DNA from: Clostridia bacterium
Lineage (GTDB): Bacteria; Bacillota_A; Clostridia; Christensenellales; Aristaeellaceae
Assembly: GCA_017530275.1 (NCBI GenBank)
Contig: JAFXMP010000218.1
Coordinates: forward strand, 1 to 31,630
DNA length: 31,630 nucleotides
Direction of reading: 5' to 3'
The notes under the pieces were generated by a model. It was given only the letters and a program-made list of their open reading frames with translations. It did no database searches and was not told where the DNA came from. Made by a program: the position numbers and the translations under genes. Shown here one piece after another: positions 1-7,652 of the stretch (position 1 is the first letter of the stretch; each line of letters opens with the position of its first letter).

Positions 1-118
1 AGATGTCCTTGATTTCCTTGGCCTGAATCCATTTTCCTTCTTCAGGGATCGGAGCGGGGCCATGGTTCGGGCCTTTTGCAACACAAACCATGTCTTCAAC
101 TTCCTTCGTGTATTGCAT
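1..118 (-). CDS. Iron-sulfur cluster scaffold-like (NifU-like) protein, N-terminal part only
   Basis: The gene runs off the left edge, so only the first 39 codons are visible. The protein begins MQYTKEVEDMVCVAKGPNHG and continues through a PIPEEGKW stretch. From memory this start matches a highly conserved clostridial protein annotated as an iron-sulfur cluster assembly scaffold, usually paired with a protein called GGGtGRT. The ATG is preceded by a strong AGGAGGAG ribosome binding site (128-135) and a plausible promoter further upstream. One cysteine (residue 12) is visible. The metal-binding core lies outside the window, so the function rests on N-terminal recognition only. Confidence 0.6.
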   Translation of the reverse strand, partial: MQYTKEVEDMVCVAKGPNHGPAPIPEEGKWIQAKEIKDI

Positions 119-163
119 GTGACTGTTCTCCTCCTGTTCAGCATAATTCTTGAAAACCAATTT

Positions 164-193
164 AGTATACCATATCCGGGCGGCTGTCCGCAA
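164..193 (-). promoter_or_regulatory. Sigma-A type promoter of the iron-sulfur scaffold-like gene
   Basis: On the minus strand a TTGCGG -35 box (188-193) and a TATACT -10 box (164-169) are separated by 18 bp. They lie about 45 bp upstream of the start codon at 118. The promoter sits between the metQ terminator and the next gene, so that gene is transcribed independently of metNIQ. Confidence 0.55.
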
Positions 194-226
194 CTGTTTT
201 TTTGCTGTATTTGCCGTACTGTCACG

Positions 227-252
227 AAAAAACCGCGTCCGGACGGACGCGG
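227..252 (-). terminator. Intrinsic terminator after metQ
   Basis: A perfect 8-bp stem (233-240 with 245-252) with a 4-nt loop is followed on the minus strand by six T residues (227-232). It starts about 20 bp after the metQ stop codon and closes the metNIQ operon. Confidence 0.85.
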
Positions 253-273
253 CGTTTGCTGCGGATAGCTGGA

Positions 274-1083
274 TTACTCAGCGGGCACTTCGAACACGGG
301 CACGAAGCCGCTGTTCACGATCAGATCGTACACTTTCTGGGTGTAAACGGTCTGTTCCAGGGCCTTGACGAAATCGGCCTCGGCGTTTTCGGGTTTCACG
401 GCGAAGAGGTTCACGTAAGCTTCGGCAGCCTGGGAACCGGGCTGTTCAAAGTACACGGCATCCTTGGCGGGGATCAGGCCGGCCAGGGAGGCGTTGTTGC
501 CGTTGATGACCACGAAGGCAGCGCCGTCCCGCATAGTGGGGGCCAGTTCGGCGTTCACGTCCTGGAATTCCAGGTTCTTGGGGTTGCCGATGTCATACTT
601 GGTCACGACGCTTTCCAGGGTGGTGCCTTCGGGCAGTTCCACCAGACCGGCGTCAGCCAGCAGGATGAAAGCGCGGGTCATGTTCACGGGATCGTTGGGA
701 ACCACGATGATGTCGCCCTCGGCGATGTCGGCCAAATCAGCCTTGGTGCCGGGATAGAGGCCCATGGGCTCGAAGTGGGTTGGCACCACGCCGACCAGCT
801 GCTGGTCTTCGGGCACGCTGGCATTGTACTGCGCCAGATAGGGGATGTGCTGGAAGAAGTTCGCCTTGGTGTCGCCCGCGGCGGTGGAGGGATTTTCTAC
901 CAGGTAGCCTTCGTTGATTTCCAGTTCCAGTTCAAAGCCCAGGGCAGCCAGATCGTCCTTGATCAGTTCCAGGATCTGGGCGTGGGGTTCGGGGGTGGCG
1001 ATGATCGCCAGGGGTTCGGCCAGGGCGGCGGCGGCGCTCAGCACGAGAGCCAGGGCCAGCAGGATCGCGGTAAGTTTCTTCAT
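274..1083 (-). CDS. metQ: Methionine-type ABC transporter substrate-binding protein MetQ (NlpA family)
   Basis: This is the extracellular binding protein of a MetNIQ importer for methionine or a related amino acid. The 269-residue length and the motifs TPEPHAQIL, the NFFQHIPYL region and VPNDPVN are typical of the NlpA/MetQ lipoprotein family. It is the third gene of the operon, after metN and metI. The ATG has a strong AGGAGGAC ribosome binding site. The signal peptide (MKKL, a long Leu/Ala core, then an ALA/E cleavage site near residue 22) is of the signal peptidase I kind. There is no lipobox cysteine, and the entire protein contains no cysteine. That is odd for a Gram-positive, where MetQ is normally lipid-anchored. 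Substrate specificity cannot be read from the sequence. Confidence 0.9.
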   Translation of the reverse strand: MKKLTAILLALALVLSAAAALAEPLAIIATPEPHAQILELIKDDLAALGFELELEINEGYLVENPSTAAGDTKANFFQHIPYLAQYNASVPEDQQLVGVVPTHFEPMGLYPGTKADLADIAEGDIIVVPNDPVNMTRAFILLADAGLVELPEGTTLESVVTKYDIGNPKNLEFQDVNAELAPTMRDGAAFVVINGNNASLAGLIPAKDAVYFEQPGSQAAEAYVNLFAVKPENAEADFVKALEQTVYTQKVYDLIVNSGFVPVFEVPAE

Positions 1084-1142
1084 GAGAAAAGTCCTCCTTG
1101 TTTTTATATATTCAAGCTTACGCTTAAATAACGGTTTTTTCA

Positions 1143-1233
1143 GAGTGGAGAGTTGAGAGTGGAGATTTATGTAGATACGATCAGAAACCAGGGTGTACAG
1201 ACTATAATCATCTCAACTCTCAACTCTTCACTC
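1143..1233. repeat. Long imperfect palindrome with purine-rich tandem-repeat arms (copy 1)
   Basis: Two 23-bp arms (1143-1165 and 1211-1233) are reverse complements with two mismatches and are built from GAGTTGA/GAGTGGA-like units. They enclose a 45-nt centre. It occupies most of the metI-metQ gap. On the plus strand the right arm is followed by a T run (1241-1247), but no plus-strand gene precedes it. A related structure with different arms lies at 26224-26313. The two share a similar motif next to the right arm (TGTA...AATC..CTC). Confidence 0.6.
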
Positions 1234-1245
1234 TCAACTCTTTTT

Positions 1246-2004
1246 TTATCTGATTCTGTGGTCATGCTTCCGGGATAAAAACGTTCCCGTCATGGTGATC
1301 ACCTGCACCAGCACCACCAGCATGATGCTGGCCGCGTACATGATATCGTACTGCCGGTAGGAAAGCCCGTAGGTGACCGCCGTAGCGCCTAAGCCGCCGC
1401 CCGCGGCCACGCTGGCCATGGTGGTGTAGCCCAGGATGGTGGTCATGCAGATAGAAAAGCCGTTGATGAGGCTGGGCATGGCCTCCGGTACCAGCACCTT
1501 ATGGACGATCTGCCAGGTACTGGAACCCATGGCCTTCGCCGCCTCGATCACGCCGCCGTCCACCTCCATGAGGCTCCCTTCCACCATCCGCGCCACGTAG
1601 GGGAAGGCGCTCACCGTCAGGGGGAAGGAAATGGTCATGGTGCCGGTCATGCGGCCCGTCACCGCCAGGGTGACATTCAAAAGCATCACCAGCAGAATGA
1701 TGAAGGGAATGGAGCGCAGGAAATTGATGACAGTGCCCAGCACTGTATTGAGCCTGGGCATGGGCTTGATGCCGCCCTTCCGGGTCACCACCAGCAGCAC
1801 CCCAAGAGCCAGACCGATGATGTAGGAAAGGATGGTGCTCAGCAGGGTCATATAAATGGTTTCGCCCAAGGCAGGCCACAGGATTTTCCAGGAACGCTGA
1901 TAGACGAAGCTGAAAATGGTCTTATACAGGAAATCGCCTATGCCGTTCCACCCATCCATGCAGACTTTGTAAGGGACCTGCCAGAAAACGTGGGACCAGT
2001 TCAC
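1246..2004 (-). CDS. metI: Methionine-type ABC transporter permease MetI
   Basis: This is the membrane permease of the MetNIQ importer, and MetN couples to its cytoplasmic loop. The 252-residue protein has about five hydrophobic segments. It carries the EAA-type coupling loop EAAKAMGSSTWQIVHKVLVP around residues 155-175, and the family signature LRSIPFIILL. The start is a GTG whose first bases overlap the metN stop (GTGA, 4-bp overlap), indicating translational coupling. The N-terminal 40 residues before the first clear membrane segment are somewhat longer than in the 217-residue E. coli protein. Confidence 0.93.
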   Translation of the reverse strand: MNWSHVFWQVPYKVCMDGWNGIGDFLYKTIFSFVYQRSWKILWPALGETIYMTLLSTILSYIIGLALGVLLVVTRKGGIKPMPRLNTVLGTVINFLRSIPFIILLVMLLNVTLAVTGRMTGTMTISFPLTVSAFPYVARMVEGSLMEVDGGVIEAAKAMGSSTWQIVHKVLVPEAMPSLINGFSICMTTILGYTTMASVAAGGGLGATAVTYGLSYRQYDIMYAASIMLVVLVQVITMTGTFLSRKHDHRIR

Positions 2005-3059
2005 CCTTCCGCCACCTCCTTCACCGTCAGGCCCTGATCCCGCAGATACGAAATCACCTGGTTTTTCACCACCGGATCGTCCGGCGATTCGATCAGCATC
2101 TGGCCATAGGGCTTACCGTTGATGGGCTTGATGTCGGCGGACAGGATGTTCACGTCCACCCCGCAGTTTTTTACCAGCCCGGCAATGATGGGCATGCCCT
2201 CCTGACCGCCCTCAAACACGATGCGCAGGGCGGGCACGTCGGACACCGCGTCGTCCTCCTGGGCGGGCAGGATGCCGAACAGGCGCTTGCCCGCCGCGCT
2301 GCGGGTGTGTACGAACACGTCGTCCACCGTGCCTTCCTCGGCGATGCGGCCCCCGTCCAGAATCGCCACCCGGTTGCAGATTTGCCGGATGACCGCCATT
2401 TCATGGGTGATGAGCACCACGGTGATGCCCATGTTCTTGTTGATGTCCTGGAGCAGTGCCAGGATGCTCTGGGTGGTCATGGGGTCCAGGGCGGAAGTGG
2501 CTTCGTCGCACAGCAGCACTTCGGGATCAGAGGCCAGGGCCCGGGCAATGGCGACGCGCTGGCGCTGGCCGCCGGAAAGCTGGATGGGGTAGGCGTCAGC
2601 CTTGCTTTCCAGCTCCACTAATTTCAGCAGTTCCTTGACCCTAACATTGGCTTTCGCTTTGGGCACTCCCGCCAGATCCAGGGGATAGCGCACGTTCTGG
2701 GCCACGGTTTTTTGCATGAGCAGGTTAAAGGATTGGAAGATCATGCTCACCTTGCGGCGCATGGCCATGAGCTGCTTGCCGTTCATGGTGAGGATGTTTT
2801 GGCCGTCGATGAGGATTTCGCCGTCAGTGGGGGAGTCCAGTCGGTTCAGGCAGCGGATCAGGGTGCTTTTCCCCGCGCCGCTCATGCCGATGATGCCGTA
2901 AATGGAGCCGCGTGCGATGTTCAAATCAATGCCGTCCAGGGCCACCACTTCGCCCCCCGGCACCTGGTACACCTTGCGCAGGCCTTTCACCTGAATCAAG
3001 GGCTTACAGGGCGCTTCCGTCTCTAAAATTTCCTGGGTATTCGCTTCGGACAAATGCAT
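2001..3059 (-). CDS. metN: Methionine-type ABC transporter ATP-binding protein MetN
   Basis: This is the ATPase subunit that powers MetI/MetQ import. With the chosen ATG the protein is 352 residues. Visible motifs are Walker A GMSGAGKST (58-66), signature LSGGQ (161-165), Walker B VLLCDE (181-186) and the switch histidine in ITHE (219). A C-terminal NIL/ACT-like domain spans about 262-350; in this family it binds methionine and causes trans-inhibition. A longer reading frame extends upstream to 3152, but it would run through the attenuator terminator, so MHLSEAN is preferred. Its ribosome binding site is AAAGGA about 4 bp upstream. It is the first structural gene of the operon, downstream of the leader region. 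Confidence 0.93.
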   Translation of the reverse strand: MHLSEANTQEILETEAPCKPLIQVKGLRKVYQVPGGEVVALDGIDLNIARGSIYGIIGMSGAGKSTLIRCLNRLDSPTDGEILIDGQNILTMNGKQLMAMRRKVSMIFQSFNLLMQKTVAQNVRYPLDLAGVPKAKANVRVKELLKLVELESKADAYPIQLSGGQRQRVAIARALASDPEVLLCDEATSALDPMTTQSILALLQDINKNMGITVVLITHEMAVIRQICNRVAILDGGRIAEEGTVDDVFVHTRSAAGKRLFGILPAQEDDAVSDVPALRIVFEGGQEGMPIIAGLVKNCGVDVNILSADIKPINGKPYGQMLIESPDDPVVKNQVISYLRDQGLTVKEVAEG

Positions 3060-3116
3060 GCATTCCTTTCGGGTTCTGTGTTCCGCTCCGGCCGGGGCAC
3101 GTCTGCTCCGGGCCTG

Positions 3117-3147
3117 AAAAACCCGCTTCGCGCAGCTGCGAAGCGGG
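3117..3147 (-). terminator. Attenuator-like intrinsic terminator in the metN leader
   Basis: A perfect 10-bp GC-rich stem (3138-3147 with 3122-3131 on the minus transcript) and a 6-nt loop are followed by five T residues. It lies between the metN promoter and the metN start codon, about 20 nt after the stop codon of the short leader ORF. A terminator in this position must be conditionally bypassed for metNIQ to be expressed. The 5' arm begins GCCCGC, which is complementary to GCGGGC inside the leader ORF (codons 11-13), a possible antiterminator pairing. Confidence 0.8.
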
Positions 3148-3168
3148 CTCAACGAACGAAATCGGGCG

Positions 3169-3240
3169 TTAAGCGGCGCAAAGCAAACAGCGCGAGGGGC
3201 AGTGCCCGCGCCAGAACATTCGCATCATACACCGTTCCAT
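3169..3240 (-). CDS. Candidate Met/Cys-rich leader peptide of the metNIQ operon
   Basis: This 23-codon ORF lies between a consensus promoter and the leader terminator. It starts with ATG and has a good ribosome binding site (AAAGGAG at 3249-3255, 8-nt spacing). The peptide begins MERCMMRMFWRG and ends CPSRCLLCAA. It contains four Met and four Cys, an extreme enrichment for amino acids that are normally rare. Codons 4-8 read Cys-Met-Met-Arg-Met, and Cys recurs at positions 14, 18 and 21. The layout of promoter, short ORF rich in the relevant amino acid, terminator, then transporter genes is the classical ribosome-mediated attenuation design. Translation is not proven. No SAM riboswitch or T-box core was recognised in the same leader. 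Confidence 0.6.
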   Translation of the reverse strand: MERCMMRMFWRGHCPSRCLLCAA

Positions 3241-3280
3241 GGGGCACGCTCCTTTCCGGCTTCCGCCGCTGATTGCACCT

Positions 3281-3310
3281 ATTATAAGGGATGGCGCCTT
3301 TTTGTGTCAA
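3281..3310 (-). promoter_or_regulatory. Consensus sigma-A promoter of the metNIQ operon
   Basis: A perfect TTGACA -35 box (3305-3310) and a perfect TATAAT -10 box (3281-3286) are separated by 18 bp on the minus strand. Transcription should start near 3274, giving a leader of about 215 nt before the metN ATG. Such a strong promoter fits control by attenuation rather than by activation. Confidence 0.85.
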
Positions 3311-3370
3311 GGGTCGGGGGTGTACTATAATTGTATTAATAGCTATAGTTTTTGCCTATAAAGGAATATT

Positions 3371-3430
3371 GGACTGTTTTCCGCGTTGGCAGATAGGTTT
3401 TCGGTAATGCACATTGAAATGTCCCTTGCG
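3371..3430. repeat. REP/MITE-like palindrome, diverged copy
   Basis: The left half begins GGACTGTTTTCCGCGTTGG and the right half contains GGTAATGCACATTG followed by TGTCCC. This is the layout of the GGGGAC...TGCATTG / CAATGCAC...GTCCCC elements seen at 4741, 8430, 9183, 11394 and 12256. It sits immediately beyond the stop codon of the TIM-barrel gene and marks the left edge of the accessory stretch. Confidence 0.5.
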
Positions 3431-3435
3431 TTCCT

Positions 3436-4563
3436 TCAGAAAGCCACCCCTGTATTTTCTTCCATCTCAGCGATTGCCTCAATATGTGCTTCCGGGGCCA
3501 GCATCACGTTCCAGCATAAGGCAGCGCCGTCAAACCCCTGTGCTTTTACCGAGGTCAATGATTCTGTGATATAACCGGGATTTGTCCTTGCGATGTCTGC
3601 TCTGTAATTGATTTCGATACCCGGATATTTCGCGCAGGGAACGCGCCGGATGGCTTCAAGCTGGGTATCCAGAAACGCTCTGTCCATGGTGAGCTTCATT
3701 CGTCCCCGGGCATTGGGGACGTGCTGCTCAAAAAGCGCGTATTCATAGCCGATCCCGGCGGGGGCTTCCGTCATCCGATACAGCATGGGCTTGATGAAGT
3801 CCGCGTACTTTGTGATCAATGTATAGTTTTGGCCAACAAACCGGCTGACGATGGGCGCGAACAAGTCCAGCCCGACGGTCATGCCTTTGTCCTTGAAGTA
3901 ACCGCTGATTTCAGTCACGGCTTCGGCAACGATTTCCTCTTTCGTTTCAAAAAAGCGCTGCGCCACGGCGTCTTTTAACAGGAATTCTCCGTTCATCGGA
4001 TAAGACGCCATATCAAAAAACGAATCTTTCTTTTCCGCATACAGCTTTTTGACCGCTTCAAGCTCCACGCCTCTTTTCAGGAAAGCCTGCCTGCATCTTG
4101 CGCATCCGCAGCTCAATACGCCGGATACGCCCGCAACAAAGGACTGGCTGCGGATTTTGTCCAAGAATACGCCGTCGAAGCCGCAGGCGGAAAAGTACTT
4201 TTCATAGATGTCCTTTACGATTTGGATATTACGGCGGGACGAGGGGCAGCCAAACTTGAAGTCTTCTCCTTCCTGTTGAATCGGCGGAAAGACCGGATTC
4301 CCGAAAATGTCCGCCGCTTCGTCCGGCTCCGCGATCCCGCTGGCTTCCGAAAAAACAGGCAGCCAAAGCAGCATCCTGATCCCGTGACTGTGAAGATAAT
4401 CCCCCACCTTGCTGTAAAGGACCGGGTCTGTATTCCATCCGATAATGACCTGCTCCGCCTGAATCCGAGAAGAAATATGTTCGATTTTCTTTATGATCTG
4501 TTCCGCCTTGGCGTTTGCCGCGTGCCAGGGGCCGGTGAATATTTGCAGGATATACTTCATCAT
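3436..4563 (-). CDS. TIM-barrel glycoside-hydrolase-like protein of unknown substrate
   Basis: The 375-residue protein looks like a soluble (beta/alpha)8 barrel resembling the hypothetical glycosyl hydrolases related to alpha-amylases. It shows alternating hydrophobic strands and helices (IIGWNTD, IRMLLWLPVF), the strand FDGVFLDKIR near residue 130 with a candidate catalytic Asp, and a late strand FDGAALCWNVML. No signal peptide is visible, so it is predicted to be cytoplasmic. A Cys cluster CGCARC (near residue 152) could bind metal. The start has two adjacent ATGs with a modest GGAG ribosome binding site. Neighbours include another glycosidase, but no shared operon is evident. The fold assignment is pattern-based and the substrate is unknown. 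Confidence 0.6.
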   Translation of the reverse strand: MMKYILQIFTGPWHAANAKAEQIIKKIEHISSRIQAEQVIIGWNTDPVLYSKVGDYLHSHGIRMLLWLPVFSEASGIAEPDEAADIFGNPVFPPIQQEGEDFKFGCPSSRRNIQIVKDIYEKYFSACGFDGVFLDKIRSQSFVAGVSGVLSCGCARCRQAFLKRGVELEAVKKLYAEKKDSFFDMASYPMNGEFLLKDAVAQRFFETKEEIVAEAVTEISGYFKDKGMTVGLDLFAPIVSRFVGQNYTLITKYADFIKPMLYRMTEAPAGIGYEYALFEQHVPNARGRMKLTMDRAFLDTQLEAIRRVPCAKYPGIEINYRADIARTNPGYITESLTSVKAQGFDGAALCWNVMLAPEAHIEAIAEMEENTGVAF

Positions 4564-4740
4564 ATGTTTTTTATCTCCATTCGGGTTTTTTAGCGCCCAT
4601 AGAAGTACTATATCATCTTTTCATAGCGCTTTAGCGCTTGCCGATCACCAGAAAGAACACGAAAACACACAAAAGAGAAGGGAATACTGAAAAATGCACT
4701 TTTGAAAAAGGAAAATGGCGTCAAGTTCTGAAAAAATGCA

Positions 4741-4804
4741 AGGGGGACAGGCTCTCTGCATTGATAACCGCACTTACGGCAATGCGCATAGAGCCGTCCC
4801 CTTG
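4741..4804. repeat. REP/MITE-like palindrome, well-preserved copy
   Basis: The left arm GGGGGACAGGCTCTCTGCAT and the right arm ATGCGCATAGAGCCGTCCCC are near reverse complements, with a small inner CCG...CGG hairpin. This is one of the clearest family members. It lies in the 420-bp gap between the TIM-barrel gene and the acyltransferase gene, in which I see no gene. Confidence 0.75.
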
Positions 4805-4894
4805 TGTTCTCGTCAAAACGACATAAAAGCATGAATCACTAAAACTACAAGTTTCTGCTTCTGACCCGGCGGCTTCGCCAAGTCCCCCCCAAGA

Positions 4895-4930
4895 AGCACA
4901 GGGGAACAGCTCTATGTGCATTACCGCAAG
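4895..4930. repeat. REP/MITE-like element, half copy
   Basis: The stretch contains AGGGGAACAGCTCTATGTGC followed by ATTACCGCAAG, matching only the left arm and centre of the palindrome family. No right arm follows, so it is a truncated copy. It lies about 60 bp from the 3' end of the acyltransferase gene. Confidence 0.55.
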
Positions 4931-4987
4931 CAACCTTGATAGTTTATGATTTGTCAAGCAAGCACTATGAATTTTGTTTCAAAAGCA

Positions 4988-6094
4988 CTACGCATCTTTT
5001 TTCAAAAAGCGCAGTTTTATTTTCTGGATCAGCACTTTTATGAACCCTACAAAGCATTTCCAAACAAACGTGCATCCCAATCCTATCAATAACGCCGAAA
5101 TAATCCAAGGATATGTCGCAAAATACTTGCCTAGAAAAGTTTGAGTTACCTGATAAACAGGATATGAAACAGATCTCCATATTCCACCAAATAGATATAC
5201 ACCAATTATACAGCTCCCGATAACAGATAAAATTTTTGCAAGACGGCCAATGTTATTAAATTTTAAAAACATCATACGGATACCATAAAATACTGTTATA
5301 GCATAAATAGGTACAAAAACGGCTATCCAGCTTTGAGCATTATTGTTTGTCCACATCCCATCCATTTTAAAACGCCAATCTTGAAGGACGCAAGTTAATC
5401 CCAATAAAAGAATACTCATTGCAACCATCACAAACAACCTGTCAACGTTCAATTTTTCCTTTTTAAGGCCACTGTCTATATAATATCCCAAAAGCGGAAA
5501 CAGTACATTATTTTTTGCTGTAAAAAACGCAAAGTCAGAAGCGTGATATTGTGTGCCCCGGAATAAGGCGTAGTCTGCTACTGACAATAATTCCATAATC
5601 TCAAACCCGATGAGAAGCCAAACATAATCTTTAAAACTCATCAATTTTGCGAGCTTCCTGATAAAAGGCAGCATAAGCAAATAAGAGATGTAACTATATA
5701 TATACCATAACGGCACCGATATTTTATTCGTATAAAGCTTGCTAAGAAAATCAGTCAAAGAAAAAGCGGGGTCTTTCCTAAAATCATAAACATATATGAC
5801 TGCGGAAGCAGCAACAAGAACAATACAGAAATACAGTACGCGATGGAGCAGCAGATAAGAATACTTTTCTTCCTTCTTTAACAACAAAGCGCCTGATGAC
5901 ATGTAAAAAAGTGGTACGGCCATCTTAATAATTGCAGAATGAGAAATCATCAGCCAATGCCATGGCTGTTCCATCGTCTCAGTGTACATAGTAAATGCAG
6001 AACAATGATTAAACAAAACCATGATAATGGCTAATATTTTAATGACATCAATGTATGTTTTTGGCTTTGAAGCAATTTTGAATACTTTTTCCAT
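4988..6094 (-). CDS. Acyltransferase 3 family membrane protein (putative O-acyltransferase)
   Basis: The 368-residue protein has about ten hydrophobic segments and the N-terminal signature of acyltransferase-3 proteins. YIDVIKILAIIMVLFNHCSA contains the conserved membrane histidine at about residue 28. Such enzymes usually acetylate or succinylate surface polysaccharides, peptidoglycan or lipids from the cytoplasmic side; the acceptor here is unknown. The ATG follows an in-frame stop codon directly, so no longer start is possible. The only good ribosome binding sequence (GAGGAGGAAG) lies about 25-30 nt upstream, an unusual spacing that suggests weak initiation. The gene is AT-rich compared with the core genes and lies downstream of the GH5 gene in the same orientation, separated by about 150 bp. 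Confidence 0.85.
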   Translation of the reverse strand: MEKVFKIASKPKTYIDVIKILAIIMVLFNHCSAFTMYTETMEQPWHWLMISHSAIIKMAVPLFYMSSGALLLKKEEKYSYLLLHRVLYFCIVLVAASAVIYVYDFRKDPAFSLTDFLSKLYTNKISVPLWYIYSYISYLLMLPFIRKLAKLMSFKDYVWLLIGFEIMELLSVADYALFRGTQYHASDFAFFTAKNNVLFPLLGYYIDSGLKKEKLNVDRLFVMVAMSILLLGLTCVLQDWRFKMDGMWTNNNAQSWIAVFVPIYAITVFYGIRMMFLKFNNIGRLAKILSVIGSCIIGVYLFGGIWRSVSYPVYQVTQTFLGKYFATYPWIISALLIGLGCTFVWKCFVGFIKVLIQKIKLRFLKKDA

Positions 6095-6248
6095 CAGTTA
6101 GACTGTCGAGCAGAATTTCCCGACTTCCTCCTCTCTTGTTTTTCTCTATAATGAAATACACATATCAAGTTGGCGCTTGATCATGATTTGAACAAAATGC
6201 TTTGTAACCAAATAATTATTAAAAATGAAGCGTATACATGTTTAGCGC

Positions 6249-7652
6249 TTACGAACCAAATACTTCCATTGATTTTACGAAAAACGACTCATCTCCTTTT
6301 ATAATAAAACCAAATTGAATACCGCTGCCACTTCTAATGGTGGCATTCCAATCAACAGGTGATATCAGTAAGACATTTCCTTCCACTTCATATTCCGCAC
6401 TCCATGCATCATGAATACTAAACAGATGATTCATCTCAACTTTGAGCTTCCATTCAAGCATATCTCCAGTGTCAAATTCAGAGCGATCGATGTAAACACT
6501 GAACAGCGAAAAACTCTCGTCATTCTCTTCCCACGTTGCTTCTTTTTTTATCGCGGCTATAAGCCATGGAAAATTCTCAGTCTCTGTTTCGAGAGTCTCA
6601 ACACCTACTTCAGCGGCTGATAAAGGAATTTCTCTATTATATGTATCGTACAACCATTGTCCCTGCAGATTCAGATCCGAGTAGTCCCACCCCCATAATT
6701 TGTCGCAGGATGATTTAATTATTGAACAGTTGCTTTCGGTTTCTGTTTCTTCTCCTTTAGCCAATAAAAAACATACTTTTCCCACATGATACTCGTCCAA
6801 AAGAAGCATCCATCTATTCGCTTCAGAAATATCGGCAATTCCTCCTCCATTATGCTCTGTAATTCCAAATTCTGTCACAATAATCGGCAATCCCGTATTT
6901 AACGCTTCTTTGAGTGATTTCCGGTTGGAAAAACCATGTGTTCCTGAATAGAAATGACAACTGTAAGCGATATTATTGAAGCCTTCGATTGGATCAGCTA
7001 TTGGGTCTGAAAAATCCTGACAATATTGGGGTGTTCCCACTATGATTATACTATTTGCATCATACGTTCTGATTACACGTATCACCGTATCGGCATAAGC
7101 CTTTACGTGCTCCCAGTTTCCTTCTTCCCCATGCGGTTCATTGCATATCTCGTATAGTATATTTTTTGCGTCACAGTGTTTTCTAACAACCATACGAAAG
7201 AACTCATTTGCCTCATTCTGGAAAACCTGAGGATTTTCACTGTATAAAAAATGCCAATCAACAATAACATACATTCCCAATTGGGAAGCATACTCAATGC
7301 TTTGTTCCAACGCCTCCAGCATTTCCGCTCTATTTCCTTCTTCGCAATACCCTCCCGTTCCGTCTGCAGTTTCGGGAAGAAAACACAGCCGAATTGTATT
7401 GATATTCCATTCGTCCCTTAAAGACTGAAAAGAATTCTTATTTAAGTATTGCAGACGCTCTCCGAATCCGAATACTAAAAAAGAAACTCCTTTCAAATCA
7501 AATATTTCTTTATTCTCGTTAATAATTCTCCCATCACAAATTTCTAACGCACCGTTTCTCTCCAATGGAGTGATCGGATCCGTCTGAAAGTAAGCGAGAT
7601 GAAACTCAACAATACATAATATAATCAATAGGATTATCAAGGTTTTTCTCAT
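6249..7652 (-). CDS. GH5 family glycoside hydrolase with C-terminal CBM-like domain
   Basis: This is an extracytoplasmic endoglucanase-type enzyme of 467 residues. It starts with a hydrophobic segment (about 4-20) that acts as a signal peptide or anchor. The GH5 barrel spans about 45-345. The acid/base is in YEICNEPHG (Glu172) and the nucleophile in IIVTEFGIT (Glu261), with HFYSGTH (from His233) matching the conserved substrate-binding region. The last 100 residues show a pattern of W, W, N and FGF positions (DAWSAEYEV, DWNATIRSG, QFGFII) resembling the CBM2 cellulose-binding fold. AGAAGGTGA precedes the ATG. The gene is AT-rich and follows a 400-bp leader region with its own strong promoter. 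Beta-glucan hydrolysis is inferred from the family. Confidence 0.88.
   Translation of the reverse strand: MRKTLIILLIILCIVEFHLAYFQTDPITPLERNGALEICDGRIINENKEIFDLKGVSFLVFGFGERLQYLNKNSFQSLRDEWNINTIRLCFLPETADGTGGYCEEGNRAEMLEALEQSIEYASQLGMYVIVDWHFLYSENPQVFQNEANEFFRMVVRKHCDAKNILYEICNEPHGEEGNWEHVKAYADTVIRVIRTYDANSIIIVGTPQYCQDFSDPIADPIEGFNNIAYSCHFYSGTHGFSNRKSLKEALNTGLPIIVTEFGITEHNGGGIADISEANRWMLLLDEYHVGKVCFLLAKGEETETESNCSIIKSSCDKLWGWDYSDLNLQGQWLYDTYNREIPLSAAEVGVETLETETENFPWLIAAIKKEATWEENDESFSLFSVYIDRSEFDTGDMLEWKLKVEMNHLFSIHDAWSAEYEVEGNVLLISPVDWNATIRSGSGIQFGFIIKGDESFFVKSMEVFGS

Noticed and set aside
202..1131. 309-codon plus-strand ORF opposite metQ
   Set aside because: It is an antisense shadow of metQ. 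The translation is Gly/His/Val-rich with no family pattern, as expected opposite a GC-rich third-position gene.
3060..3152. N-terminal extension of MetN to 383 residues
   Set aside because: It would be translated through the attenuator terminator, lacks a suitable ribosome binding site and adds a non-family Arg/Ala-rich segment.
3117..3310. SAM riboswitch or T-box upstream of metN
   Set aside because: The leader contains a terminator, but I could not find the conserved SAM-I core or the T-box consensus. The short Met/Cys-rich ORF explains the layout better.
4608..4957. Short ORFs of 60-78 codons in the 4.6-5.0 kb gap
   Set aside because: They are built from the palindromic repeat copies and occur in several frames on both strands. 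None has a convincing ribosome binding site and family pattern.
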